From contig MU385731.1 of NCBI GenBank assembly GCA_022497155.1, positions 248,001-312,000 on the forward strand: a stretch of DNA of 64,000 bases, read 5' to 3'. The notes under the pieces are model-generated. The model searched no databases, was not told the origin of the DNA, and was given only the letters and a program-made list of their open reading frames with translations. This stretch comes from Whalleya microplaca. Taxonomy: Eukaryota; Ascomycota; Sordariomycetes; Xylariales; Xylariaceae. Shown here piece after piece: positions 51,907-64,000 of the stretch; position 1 is the first letter of the stretch; each line of letters starts with the position of its first letter. The position numbers and the translations under genes were made by a program.

Positions 51907-52422
51907 AAAATTAAAAGATTAAAAAATAGAAGGATAAAATAAATAATTAGGGAAATGGGTTTTTATTTATAAATAGCCTAAAAAAAAGGAATTTCGAAAA
52001 AAAGGCCTAAAATATTTAAGCGACCTTAAGAAAAAATTAATCGCGCAGTTAATTATAAAAACTAATTATATATTACGCTAATTATATACGTAAGCTAATT
52101 AAAAATAGGAATCGATTTATTAATCTAAAAATAGATTTAACTACTAAATAAAAAACTAATTAAAAGCGGGAATCGAGCTTTAATTTTACGCGCGTTTACC
52201 CCACACTTAATTAGCTAATAGTAACGTAAAATTAAAAACCTTTATAACAAAAGAATTCTTTTATAAAAGTATATTTATATTACCTCCCGAACCGGCCTTA
52301 ATTAATAATAAAACAAACAATTAGTAGCTAAAAGAGCCGATAATTAACGGGAATTTATATATACCTTACGCTCGGGTATAAAGGACGCGATATAATTGCG
52401 TAAAAAGTAAAGGGGGAAATAA

Positions 52423-52613
52423 TATAATAGGCTATACTATAATAGGAAATATCAGCGATTATAAGCCGATATAGTAACACAGCTTTTGAAAATTAATATA
52501 AATGCTCTCGAGCTATGCCAATATACCTTCTTGATTTTTTTTTCTTTTTTAATTAAAAAATAAACACTTATTTAGCATTATAAAATTACATCTTGGCGTA
52601 ACGGCCTTTTACA
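52423..52613 (+). repeat. 3' LTR of gypsy element 1
   Basis: Ends ACGGCCTTTTACA, with CA intact, followed by the duplication GGGAG. Confidence 0.92.
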
Positions 52614-53339
52614 GGGAGCTATAAATATTTTTTTATATAAGTAATATAATAAATAATTCCGGTTAAATTAATAAACTAAAATATAAAAAAATTAAAATAT
52701 TTTATCTTAACTATTATAATAAATATAACTTTAAAATAATCGTTAATAGAAATTTTTTAATTTTTATAAATATATATTACTTTATTAAATATATTTACTG
52801 ATTTATTAAAAATTAAAAAACGTAATAAAAAACGCGGCTTAAATTCTCTTAATATTAAAAACTTTATTAAATAATTAAACTATAATATAATAAAACATTA
52901 AAATATTAACGAAAAATATATTAATATATAAATCCGTAAATTAATAAATATTTTTGATTAATTAATAATATAATTTATTATATAATTAATATAAGCTATT
53001 ATTAAATTTACTAAAAACTAAAATAAAGTTAAAATATATAATAAGTAATAAAGTAGTATTTCATTAATATATTTTAAATAAATATAACTTTAATTAATAC
53101 GAAATAATAGTTTAGGTTTAAATAAATATAAAGCTTAAAATTAAAAAATACTTTTAAACGTTATAAATTTAAAAAACATTTAAATAATATATAATATATA
53201 ATATATAATATATAATATATAATATAAAAATAAAGCTAATTTTATTAATTATTATAAATAAGAAATATTTTAAGATTACTATTAAAAAACGAATATAATA
53301 TATCGACTAATATTTTTTAAAAAATTATAATTAATTAAA

Positions 53340-53700
53340 AATAATAAAAATATAAGACGTTTCGGCAAATCTTATAATAAATTCCGTTATTATAATAAAT
53401 CTCGCGATTATAAAAGTCGCCGTAAAAATCACAAAAATTATAAAAACTATACGGATTACTCGGACTATAAATTAAATCGTAAAAGCAAAAATAAATAAAA
53501 GCGCGATTATAACTCCCGTAAACGCGATAAAAAAAAATATCGCGATAAAAATAAAGCTAATTATATAAACAATAAAAATAATTCCGATTTATCGGATTCT
53601 TTTTTATTAAATAATATAAATTTTATAAATAACTTATTTAAAAAAACTAATTCGGATTTTTTAAATATCGAAATAAATAATAAATTTATAATTGTCGATA
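53340..53700 (+). pseudogene. Gag-like basic region of element 3
   Basis: The plus-strand reading is dominated by Lys, Arg, Asp and Tyr (CGCGAT and AAA repeats), like the nucleic-acid-binding end of a fungal gag. It lies just after the element 1 insertion and before pol of element 3. Broken by stops. Confidence 0.45.
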
Positions 53701-56700
53701 TAATAATATAATATAATTATTATCTCCGAAAATTTAACTTAAATAGCCGATAAAAGTATATATAAAATATTATATAATATATTTTAATAAAACATTATAA
53801 ATATTTTTTTATTTAAACCGGTAGATAAATATATATATTATAATTATTATATAATATTTCTTTCTCGCAATCTTTTTTAATACTTTTATTTACATAAATA
53901 TATTTTAAATTACTATATTAAATTTAAATTAATAAACTATACCTATATATATATAAAAAATAACTTATATAAAAATAAACTAATAAAAATTGAATCGGCT
54001 TTATTTCGTAAAAAGGCCGATAAAATAATATATTCGCGATATTTTTATTTAAAAACTAATATTTACGTTATATTAAACTCCCCCGATATAAATATATATA
54101 TAAATTTTAATACAAGTTATACTTTAATTACCTAATTACTTTGAAATACTTTTAAATATACCGTAAAAAAACGCAAAAAAAATTTAATCGGGAAAAGAAT
54201 TTAAATAAAATATTAGGCAATATTTATTTTTTACATACTTAAATATAACTTTAATAATAATTACACTTTTATAAAGTTTTAAAAATTAAAATAAGTTTGA
54301 AAATATAACATTAAGCTTAAATTACTATTAAGAAATAATTTCCTTTACCCGTACGGTATAATTATAAATTATAATTTAAATATAATCACTTTTTTATATA
54401 TAAATTTTCAAATATTATTTATAATACTTTATAATATTAAACTTTCCGCGTAAAAAATCTTATTCCGATATAATTTTTAACGCTAAATTAAGTAATAAAA
54501 ACTCCGGCGGAATAAAAGGCTTTATTTAATAATTATAATTTTAGCTTTATATTAAGCTATTAAATAATAATTAACTTAATATTATAAGCTAAAATGCCAT
54601 AAATTATAATTATAAAAAACATATTTAATAAATTTTTAAAACTAAATAAAGATATATAATTAAACTTTATTAGCGAGTATATAAATAGTGGATTTTTTAA
54701 GCCATATAAAAAAATGCCTAAAGCTTTTACTTATCGCCGCCGCTCTCGAAACAGTCGTTAAAATAAAAGTATTAGCTAACGAGACTAAATTAGCTATATT
54801 AAATAACTTCAGCTTTTTAAACACTTTAGTTATAATTATAAAATTCGATATTGATACCTTTAATACCGTTATAGCTATTAATATAATACTACATAATTTA
54901 ATTTAGCTACTTTTTACGGAAATAATATAAAATCTAACTTTTAATAATTAAACTGCGTTAATTAATAGCACCCTTTTAACTAATATAATTTTTAATATAA
55001 TTAAAACAATAGCCGGACTATTTTAAAATATACTTAAGCCGAAAATCCTTAAGTTATATTTAATTTTAAATATTCGTAAACGATTTAAATTATTATATAT
55101 ATAACGCCGATAAATAAATAGCTAAAAATATATTATAAATTGTTAATAAATTCTTTAAAATTTAAAAGAATTAAAATATTATTAATATTTCGGAAAATAA
55201 ATAAATAAAAATACTTTTAATAAACAAATAATAAAACTACAAATTAAATAATCGCCTTTACCCTTTAAATAAAAAAATATAAAAGTTTTAAATAAAATAT
55301 ATAGAAAATTATATAATTAAAACCATATAAAATAAATAAACAAACTTACGTTATTTATATATCCCATTTTTATTATATAATATATTATAAAAACTAAAAG
55401 TAAAAACAAGGTAATCGCCGGTTTCCGCCTATTAAATAAAACTATAATACTTAATAATTACCTTTTACCGTTATAAACCGAAATTATTATTTCGTTATAA
55501 AAAAAAGCCTAAATTATAATAATCGACACTATTAATTTCTTTTATTCATTTACTATTTATTATAAATTCCGAAATAAATTTATAATTATTAATTTATATA
55601 AATTAAAAAAAATCTATTATAGCTATAATAAGCTTTCGGAATTTTCCTACCTATATTTAACGGTTTATAAATAAACTTTTATAAGATTACCGTTATTATA
55701 TAAAAACATTTATTAATAATATTATTATTTTCTCGGATTCGAAAAAAAGCACTTAACTTATTTAAAAACTATTTTCGGTCTTTTTTAAAAACGGCATATT
55801 TTACCTTTTTTAAAAAAGTTTTTCCTAAAATATCTATTAATTAAATTACTCGGTTTTCGCATAAATATTTTAAAAATAACTATAACTAATAAACACTTAA
55901 TAGCTATAATTGTTAGGTTATTTTTAAAAAACCCTAGTTATCGTTAAGTATATATAAAATTTATATATTATAAGCTAATTAAAGTTAAAATAGCTTTATT
56001 CGAAACTATATAATAGGTAATTTATAAATATACTATTTTATATTATTATAACCCGGGCAAAATTTTATATATATAAATAAATATATCGGTAAAACGTAAT
56101 TTCGGTATTATATTTTTCTACGTTAAAAATAGCTATAAATAAATCGTAAATTAACTAATACCGGGATCGTAAATCGAGCTAATTATATTTTTAAATCGAA
56201 ATTTATTATAAGCAAAAACATAATATAAACTTTTTAAATTAAAAATAACTTATATTATATAAGCTATAAAACGTTTATATATAATATTAAAGACTTATAA
56301 ACATCCTATAATTATTTTTACCGATTATTCCGTAATTAAAAGTATTTTTAATTAAATATTTTTAAGTATTTCGTTTTTAAATCGCGCTAATTACTAGCTT
56401 ATAAATATATTAATTTACTTATCGCAATATAACTTTTAAATATACTATATCTTAAATAAAATTAACTATATTTTAAATACCTTTAATTATTTTTTAGCTA
56501 TCGGAAATACAATTAATATAAATAATAAACTAAAACAATCTAATAAAAACCCTATTTTTAATTAAATATAATTTACCGTAAATAAAGCTGTTATAAATAA
56601 TATAATACGCTAGCGTTTTATAAACGCGTATTAAAAAAATTAAATATAAGCGTATTATTAACGCCATAAAAAATAACAAAAACGTTATTACTTTTTTTAA

Positions 56701-58306
56701 ACCCGGGTATGTATTTATTATTATCGATAAATTATTATATAATATCAATAAGCGTAAAAAATATCGATTATATATACCTTTCGGTATAATTAAATTTTTT
56801 TTAAAAATAACGTACGATAATAAATATTACTAAAAAATAAAACAAATATTTAAAAAACTTAACGGATATATAATTATACGTGAGTTATACTTAACTAAAA
56901 AATACATTAAGCATTACTTAATATATAATATATATAAAACTAGCCGAAATAAACCTTCCGGTAATTATTAATTAATTAGGCCCCTTAATTTATTACTTAT
57001 ACGTATTATCGCAATAGATTTTATTTTAAAATTCCCGAAAATATTAGTAGAAAATATACTTTAAAAATTAGAAGAAACTAATAAAAAATATTATAATACG
57101 TTAATACCAGTTACATACGCCACACTAAAACGTACACTTTTTATTCCCGGAAATAAAAAGTATATAATAAAAAACTAAGGCATAATTTTTACTAAATAAT
57201 TACTTTTATTCGATTAAAAAATACTATTTTAAATCATTTTTAATCGGAACAGAAAGTTTACTTTAAAATTTTAAATAAGGTTTTAAAAAAATCAAAATAA
57301 AACTATTAATAATTACAGCATATTACTCGCAAAATAATGAATTATTTAAACACAAAAATCAAATAATAAAAATCGCTTTTCGGTATTATTATTTTAAAAA
57401 TCTTAAGCTTAATTAAGTAAACATATTACTAGCACTATAATAAAACCTTAATAATATATATAGTAATTCGATTAAATTTTCCGTATATAAAATACTTTTT
57501 AAATTTAAACTTTTTAAACCGAATAACTTATTTACTACTACTAATAATTTCCGACGATATAAAAATTCCGATTTTTATATAAATATATTTATAAAAACGC
57601 TGAACTATTTATAAATTTCGCAACTTTACGAACTAAAAAATTATATAATTAAAAACATAAGCTAATAAAATTTAAAAAAGAAAATAAGGTATATCTTAAA
57701 TTATATAATAAATATAACCTTTTTAATCAACCTGGCAAAAAACTATTATAATAACGCACCGGGCTATATAAAATAATTAAGAAAATAAAACGTAATACTT
57801 ATAAATTAAACTTTAAAAAAATATCGATATTTACCTAGTTATTTTAATTATATACTTTTCTTTAAAACTTAATAATAAAAACCCTTTTTATTATATAAAT
57901 CCTCCGCTTAAACTAATTATTTTTAATTAAAACGAAAATCCGGATATTACACATATATTTAAAACAAAAGTAATTTTTAATTATTAACTAAACTATCGCA
58001 AAAAAACAGTTAAAATTATTTAATTAAATAAAAGGGTTATAAATAAAATAATAATAGCTAGAAATTAAAAAAAATACATAAAAAAGGTTTTTTCGAGCTA
58101 ATAAATAAGTATTAATAATAGCAAATTAAAAAAACCAATTATTACGTTAGAAAAAAAAATGTTAAAAACAAGGAGCTTTTTAAGCAAAAAAAAGTCGTTC
58201 TCGTAAAAATCCGTAAACATTTATAAACATTTATAAAATTAAATTTATAAAATTAAAATAAAGCTATTCAAGATAATAAAGTTTTTTTTGTCCCGCAGCA
58301 TTTAAT

Positions 58307-58476
58307 ATAAGGCCCCGGAAAGGCCCTCCGAACTAGCTTAAATTAAAAAAAGTAAAATAGTAAATAAAAAAAATAAAAGATTTTAAGCATTTAAAATTAT
58401 AGCTCCGTTATAACTTAAATACTAGATTTTTATCTTTTTTACAATATATACTACTACTTTATAATAACCCTTTTTA
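58307..58476 (+). repeat. Presumed 3' LTR of element 3
   Basis: Uninterrupted copy of the repeat at 33992-34371, located directly after the end of the element 3 pol region. Confidence 0.6.
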
Positions 58477-58888
58477 AATATAAACGTATTATTTTTTAAA
58501 AAGTGAATTATTTAAAATATAAATTCGAAAATAACGTAAGGTTATTTATATATAATTATATTAATTAAAAAATACGTTTATATAATAAAGCTAGCGAAAT
58601 AAATGAAAATATTATTATATAATAAATTTATTAAATTTTAAACCCATTTTTAAAAAAAATTAAATATAAATAAATTTTATAATATTATTTTCGATATAAG
58701 ATTATAAATAGCGGCGTTATTTAATATAGCGAAAAGATATAAAATATTTAACGCAAAAAATAAAAAAAAATAAACCGAGAAACTCGAACGTAAAATTAAG
58801 TAATTTCAGGTTCGAATTAATAAAAATAATTTTCAATAGTGATTACTTTTAATTTTATTGCTTTTATATAATCGGAACTTTATAATTA
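58477..58888. other. AT-rich RIP-affected sequence
   Basis: No element motif recognised. Confidence 0.4.
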
Positions 58889-59094
58889 TCACGTATTATA
58901 AGGGTTAAAGTAGCTTAATAACTTAATTCCTATATATTTTATAAAATACTAAAATAAATAAAAAAGAAAAAAAATCTAAACTAAAAAGTCGGCCGAAAAA
59001 TTTACTATATATGTTAGGTATAAAGCTTAAGTTATAATTACGTAATATATATAAACTATACCTTGAATTTTATACCTAATTTTTATATTATAAT
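58889..59094 (-). mobile_element. Second copy of the 203-bp element (reverse orientation)
   Basis: Reverse-complement match to 34052-34254, more RIP-affected than that copy. Confidence 0.65.
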
Positions 59095-59240
59095 ATTACC
59101 CCCCCGTTAGAAAAATTCGCGTCCCGAAAATTCAATTAAAAAATAAATAAACTAGTTTATTTAAGAATCGAACCTTAAATAACTTTTAGGCAAAAAGAAA
59201 AAAACCCTCGGTTTCGTACGTTTAATTATTACGCCACCGG
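59095..59240 (-). mobile_element. tRNA-derived SINE-like sequence
   Basis: On the minus strand, GCCCGGTGGCGTAAT..TTAAACG resembles a tRNA 5' half with a polymerase III A box (TGGCGTAATAATTA), and about 62 bp downstream AAGGTTCGATTCTT matches the B box. The spacing is long for an intron-less tRNA gene, and an unrelated tail follows, ending in a run of G. This is the layout of a SINE head; a decayed tRNA gene is the alternative. Confidence 0.6.
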
Positions 59241-60081
59241 GCTTTTATTACTAATAAATAAAATTAATCGTATTTTATATATTTAATTATTCGTTAAAAT
59301 ATATCTATTAATAGATATTTTACTTATGCCTAACTTTACGTAATCCTTTGATTAATTATAAAACTGCTTTATTATTATCTTTATAAAAAAGATTATCCTC
59401 CTTAAATTTAACAGCTTCACGCTAGTTATTTAATCGTATTAAAAGTCTAGCTTTATTAAAATTTTCATTATAATAACATTATAACGCGGTTATACTATTT
59501 TTAAAGCTTTTAGGGTTATATTATTTAAGGTTAAAATCTTATTCTTTTTATTATATTTAATATTATAATTTTTTATAATATATACGTAACGACATAACGT
59601 AATTAATTTCCTATTTTTTTATTAAGATTAATTATTTCACTTTTAAGGTTTTTATTAGCTTATTTTTACAATAAATTATTTAAATATTTATATAAGCGAT
59701 TTATATAAAATATACGGAATTCTTTCGAAATATTAAATAACTTTAATTAATAAAAATATCCGACTATTTTTTTTATCTTATAGTAATTTCACGTTATAAA
59801 AAAATTAAACTTATTACTCGGGCAATTAATACCGGTACCCGGTTTTTTAAAAATATATATATAATTATTAAGTCCGAAATTAAGCTTTTTTTAATAACGA
59901 TTAGCTTATTTATTTATATAGGCTTATAATCGAGTTATAATTTTTCGGGTAAAATTTAAATAACTTTTTAAAATTTAAGCCGTTATTTACGCGTTTTCGC
60001 GATTAAAGCGCTTACGTAATAATAGAATTATTAAGTTTTAAATACGCGTTTTTTAATCGAAAGGCAGGAGTATAAAAAATC
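59241..60081. other. AT-rich RIP-affected sequence
   Basis: About 840 bp of stop-filled sequence. It may hold remnants of a transposase on the minus strand, but no motif is clear enough to name. Confidence 0.35.
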
Positions 60082-60086
60082 TACGT

Positions 60087-60340
60087 TATTACGGCACAGG
60101 CCTTATAGGGTATTATAAGGCCTTATAAGCTATACAGCTATAAAGCACCCTATTAAACCCCTTACACGTGACTTATTAAACCATATACTTAGTTAAATAG
60201 CTTAAGTAATTAAGTGAGGAGGTTTCTTTAAGTCAGGCTATTATATTATAATTAGCTGACTTTTTATTCCTTACTTTATAATTTTATAATAATATATATT
60301 TATTATTTAAATGCGCTACCTCCTTTTTTAAGCTGTCACA
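60087..60340 (+). repeat. 5' LTR of element 4
   Basis: 254 bp, starts TATTACGGC (TG now TA) and ends GCTGTCACA. Confidence 0.87.
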
Positions 60341-61139
60341 TAATTATAAGGTTTTTTTAGCGCTAAATTTAGCTGATTTTATTTATTAGGCTATTGTACG
60401 ATATTTAATACCTTGTCGGCGCTTAGCCTCTCTTTTGTTAAGCGTTTATAATACCTTTAATTTTGCGACAATAAAGTCCCTTTCTTTTTAGCTACTTTAA
60501 GCAGCTAGTTATATATACTAATAATTAGTAGCCTTGCCTTTAAAATCGTTAGTTATATTTATTAACAGCTAGTTAGGTTAGCTACCTTTATCGGCACGTT
60601 ATTAAAATTTTTTCTCGTTACTTTTTTTTTTTTACCTTTTATTTTTTACTCCTTGCGCCGTTATTTCTATATATTTAATACGCCAGCTTTTTATAGCTCA
60701 TTTCGCCTGAATTTTTAAATAACTCTGTTGTAATAAATGTTTTATTCGGATTTATTAAATTAACCCGGCAAATAAAGTTAAATACCTTTATTTTTTTCAG
60801 CTAATTTGTTAATTATACGGCAGTCGGAATACTTTCCCTTTTTTTTTCGACCTAATACGCTAATTATACGGTAGGTCCGAAATTTTTTTTTACTTTTCTT
60901 TTAGATTTAATTTGTTAATTATATAGCAAACCTAAAAGAATTTTTTATTAATAATAGCCTTTATTAACAGCGGTAAAATTAACGCCGCTATTTAAGCAGT
61001 TACGGCTACTTTATATATTAAACTTATTTCTGAATTTAATACTTATATTAAATTTTTAAATGCTAATTACGAAAGCTACGTTTAGCAACTTTAAGTTAAT
61101 AAGTTTTTTATCGAAATTAAGCTCGCCGTTATTAAATTT

Positions 61140-61730
61140 ATTTACGGTGCTTTTTTAGCTAAATAGCTACGTTTTTGATTTATTTTCCCAGATTTTTCTA
61201 CCTTATTTAGCCCGTTAGATTTTAACGTATAAATATTATAGTTATTTAGCAAACTTAATATTAACGGTAACGCTTTTAATATGCCGGAAGTAAAATTTTA
61301 TTACGTATACACTCGGCTTAAACCTAAAATATAGCATTTTATTAACCATGTTTTTTATTAGGCATAAAAAACGGGTGTTTGGGACTATTAATAAATTTTA
61401 AATACTTTAGACCGACTATATAAAGATCTAAATAAAGCCGATCGAGCCGCTAAGAAGTTTTATAGCTTTAAGTAAGGTTAAAATAAGTCCATTTATACCT
61501 TTTTAGCGAACTAAAAACGCTAAATATATAAGTTAGATGCTATTACTTTATTTAAAGCTTTTAAGATTTAAAGCCTCCGCTATAACGTAAATAACCGACT
61601 AAAGGATAAGCTAAATAAAATAAGTTAGCTATAAGGACTATTAAATAATTATAATAAGTTTATTTTTTTACTTTATTAATTATCGGGATATTATATTTAT
61701 AGGGCCGGAAATATGTTAGTTCTTTATTAT
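61140..61730 (+). pseudogene. Gag remnant of element 4
   Basis: Readable segments KTGVWDY, LDRLYKDLNKADRAAKKFY and LDAITLFKAFKI follow the order of Ty3/gypsy-type capsid proteins. Stops from Gln and Trp codons interrupt it. Confidence 0.65.
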
Positions 61731-62327
61731 TTAAACGATATAAATATTTTTATTAGTATTATTTACGTTACATTATTTATAAATATCTCGGAAAGCGGTG
61801 AATAGCTACCTAAAATTACGTCATTTTAGACTTTTAAAAGTTAGATAGCGACGTTAAGCACTTATAAATAACGGCAGATATAGCGGAGGAATTAGTAGTG
61901 CTAACGTTATAAAAACGAAACTTATAAAATTTAAGATTGCTTATTGCTACTATATAAATCGAATTTTTGTAAGTTATACGTTAATAATAATAATATATAA
62001 TTAAGAATTAAAGGGGTAATTATAAGTTATATAATAGTTAAGTAATAGCAGGTGTGTGGCTTATAGTAGTTAATATTAAATAATTGTAAAAGAATATAAT
62101 GGATTAATAAAATCTTTTTAAAGAACTCGATTTTTAAAATTTTAACAAGTTTACTTAATACTAATGTTAGGTTTTATACTATTTGTATAAACTGAAATAT
62201 AAGGGTTAAATAAGGTTAAAAAATCACTTTTTAGAGATAATAATAATTAAGTTAATCTTTATATATATTAGGTGCGCTATAAGTTAGCTATTATTAGCTG
62301 TTATATATAGTGGATTTAGGGAAGTAA

Positions 62328-62580
62328 TGTTACGGCATAAGGCTTATGAGGTGTTATAAGGCTTTATAAGTTATGCAGCTATAAAGTACCTCATTAAACC
62401 CTTTATACGTGATTTATTAGACTATATATTTAGTTAAATAACTTAGGTAATCAGGTGAGGAGGTTTTTTTAAGTCAGGCTGTTATATAGCAATTAGCTAA
62501 CTTTTTACTCCTCACCTTATAATTTTATAGTAATACACACCTATTACTTAAATGCGCCACCTCTTTTTTAAGCCGTTACA
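62328..62580 (+). repeat. 3' LTR of element 4
   Basis: 253 bp, both termini (TG, CA) intact. Confidence 0.88.
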
Positions 62581-62585
62581 TACGT

Positions 62586-63185
62586 TTTATTTTATAAAAT
62601 AAATACCCGATAAACTTATAAAATAAACTTATTTATATAACGTTAATTATAAAAATAATACTTAATTAGTTATTTTAATAATGGTTAATAAAAAGTTATA
62701 ATCGTTAATCGATATAAACATTTATAATTTCGGTTTATTTTATAGTCTAAAAATAGCCTATAAATAATAATTTTTATTTAATACTTAATATTTTAAACAA
62801 TTTATCCGTAAAGTCTGTAATAAATTAAAGTTCTCGGTTACTCCTAATTAATTAAAGTAGTCTATAAATATATAAAAGTCTATAATAATATATTATCGCT
62901 ATATTTTTAGCTATAATAAATCTTATATATAAAATACATTATAATTATTTGCTTAAATAATATATTATTACTAATAAGTTATCACGTCTTTTTTTATTAA
63001 CAGGCATCAATTTAAAATTTATTACTAAATGTTATTAAATTTTTAAAAATATTAACAATAGTTTTAAAAGTCCTAGCTTTTTATCTCTAAAGATTTTAAA
63101 TAATCGGCACTTATAATTATTAACGAAATAATTTATATTAAAAGCTTATTTAAGCCGCTAATATTATTTAACTATTAGCTATTGT
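62586..63185. other. AT-rich RIP-affected sequence
   Basis: No motif recognised. Confidence 0.4.
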
Positions 63186-63189
63186 TATG

Positions 63190-63430
63190 GGGCTAGTGTG
63201 CTGTGGCACATATATATCGCTTGTTTTTCTCTTTTACTCTTAGACAGACATATATAGCTTAGACGGCCTTGACGCCGAGAATAAACACATCTCTCCTTTC
63301 GATCAATCGCTGTTATAAGTGACTCTTTTGTTTCGTTGCCTTGATTACCTCTAATTAGTTAAGCATGAAGTGGCACTTCTTATACCTCCTTCACCCCGAC
63401 ACCTTGTCCTAAAACACTATTTAATTTTAG
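63190..63430. repeat. Small normal-GC insert with R1 fragment
   Basis: An abrupt island of normal composition in RIP-affected DNA. The first 180 bp (with TGTGCTGTGGCACATATATA and AGAATAAACACATCTCTCC) look like a young solo LTR or MITE, but borders and duplication are unclear. The last 60 bp (CACCCCGACACCTTGTCC) match the right end of repeat R1. Confidence 0.55.
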
Positions 63431-64000
63431 CCTAGCTTAAATAGCTTATTAGTAATCGGAAGTAAGCTTTAGTTAATAATTTAATACATAACTAATTTTA
63501 GTTAAAAATTATTAAATAACCCGTATATAACACCAATCGACTAGTTATAAAAAAGTCGGGATATAATAGATTAACGCGGGCGTGTTCCCGGTAAATATTA
63601 AGGTCACGATATATAACGTTAGCTTTTAATAATAAATCTACTAATTCGACGCTAAAATTAAAAAATAAATTCATATCTTAATTTAATATAAATATACCTA
63701 CTTTTTCACCTTATATTTCCATTATAGCTATATCGATATAAAAAATTACTACATTAATAAAAATAAATATTACAGAAAATTAAAAAACGGGTTAAAATAA
63801 GGTTATTATATAATAAGCTTTTTATTTAGCCTTTTGTATTTTTAAATTCTCGAATTTTTTAAATAAAATATTCGCTAATATATTTTCTAATCCTAATTAA
63901 TAAGTAATAATAAAATAATATTAAACTAATAGTTCGGCCCAGCCGGCTTATTAAATATTTAGGAATTTCTTAACACTAAAATACTTTAAAACGCAATAAT
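63431..64000. other. AT-rich RIP-affected sequence to window end
   Basis: Nothing recognisable on either strand. Confidence 0.4.

Larger units (their letters stand above)
37646..52613 (+). mobile_element. Ty3/gypsy element 1, split by element 2
   Basis: 5' LTR 37646-37834 still begins TG; 3' LTR 52423-52613 still ends CA. GGGAG lies directly outside both ends (37641-37645 and 52614-52618), a perfect 5-bp target duplication. The polypurine tract AAAGTAAAGGGGGAAAT precedes the 3' LTR, so the element reads on the plus strand. Removing element 2 (38408-45927 plus one copy of its duplication) leaves about 7.4 kb of gag, pol and a third frame. Gag ends in a CCHC-like knuckle near 46560; the RT motif YxDD reads YIND near 47965. 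Confidence 0.93.
33992..58476 (+). mobile_element. Ty3/gypsy retrotransposon element 3 (second family), interrupted
   Basis: Two related 170-180-bp stretches, both starting with a form of TATAAGGCCCCGGAAAGG, lie at 33992 and about 58307 and are taken as the LTRs. Between them, after removal of element 1 (37646-52613), is a plus-strand gypsy pol: RNase H-like remnants near 56300-56500 (TDYSVIKSIF), the KPSG block before the IDFI segment near 56950-57040, PGNKKYI near 57150, and a degraded TAYHPQTDGxSERTNQ block at about 57315-57370. A target duplication for this element is not visible. The borders are inferred from repeat matching only. Confidence 0.65.
60087..62580 (+). mobile_element. Gag-only (non-autonomous) LTR retrotransposon, element 4
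   Basis: LTRs 60087-60340 and 62328-62580; the 3' LTR begins TGTTACGGC and ends GCCGTTACA. TACGT lies directly outside both ends (60082-60086 and 62581-62585), a perfect target duplication. The 2-kb interior has a leader with three diverged copies of a 50-55-bp repeat (around 60809, 60860, 60916) and a plus-strand gag-like frame with readable LDRLYKDLNKADRAAKKFY and SFK at about 61410-61475. There is no room for pol, so the element must have used another element's enzymes. A purine tract (AGGGAAGTAA) precedes the 3' LTR. Confidence 0.85.

Noticed and set aside
1..64000. CRISPR arrays, bacterial operons or phage genes
   Set aside because: No spaced direct-repeat arrays; spliced genes and RIP show a fungal nuclear genome.

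Overview
The window looks like nuclear DNA of a filamentous ascomycete (Pezizomycotina). Genes carry several short introns (42-166 bp) with GT...AG borders and CTAAC/CTGAC-like branch sites. The gene repertoire is fungal: an Egh16/gas1-type secreted protein, a fungal aquaporin, a class B flavin monooxygenase and an alpha/beta-hydrolase-NACHT NLR-like gene. The chromosome alternates between normal-GC gene islands and long, extremely AT-rich blocks of dead retrotransposons. Those blocks show the mark of repeat-induced point mutation (RIP): LTR ends TG..CA become TA..TA, Asp codons become Asn, Gln/Trp codons become stops. No species is named because nothing here allows it.

Layout: 1-2758, RIP-degraded Ty3/gypsy element. 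2759-9412, gene island 1: a secreted amidase-family enzyme (five exons, 554 aa), a TA-flanked 284-bp MITE and YAE1, with two copies of a dispersed repeat facing each other near the island edges. 9413-18282, a long-terminal-inverted-repeat DNA element with a perfect 8-bp target duplication, split by a 7.5-kb gypsy element on the minus strand. 18283-30540, gene island 2: aquaporin (minus), Egh16-like secreted protein, FAD monooxygenase, and a decayed NLR-like gene. 30541-64000, a large AT-rich block with a three-level nest: gypsy element 2 (38408-45927) lies inside element 1 (37646-52613), which lies inside a second-family gypsy element 3 (about 33992-58476). It also holds a hAT-like MITE with a CTG repeat, a tRNA-derived SINE-like sequence, satellite-like arrays and a gag-only LTR element (60087-62580) with a perfect TACGT duplication.

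The genes do not form an obvious pathway. They share the setting typical of the dynamic, transposon-rich compartment of a fungal genome: secreted or surface proteins (amidase, Egh16-like, aquaporin), one oxidoreductase and one NLR-like gene whose 3' part runs into the RIP-affected block. YAE1 is the one housekeeping-type gene. The least explained item is an extra reading frame downstream of pol in the gypsy family of elements 1, 2 and A, readable for about 349 codons in element 1. All gene models were built by eye from splice signals and reading-frame continuity; no database was searched.
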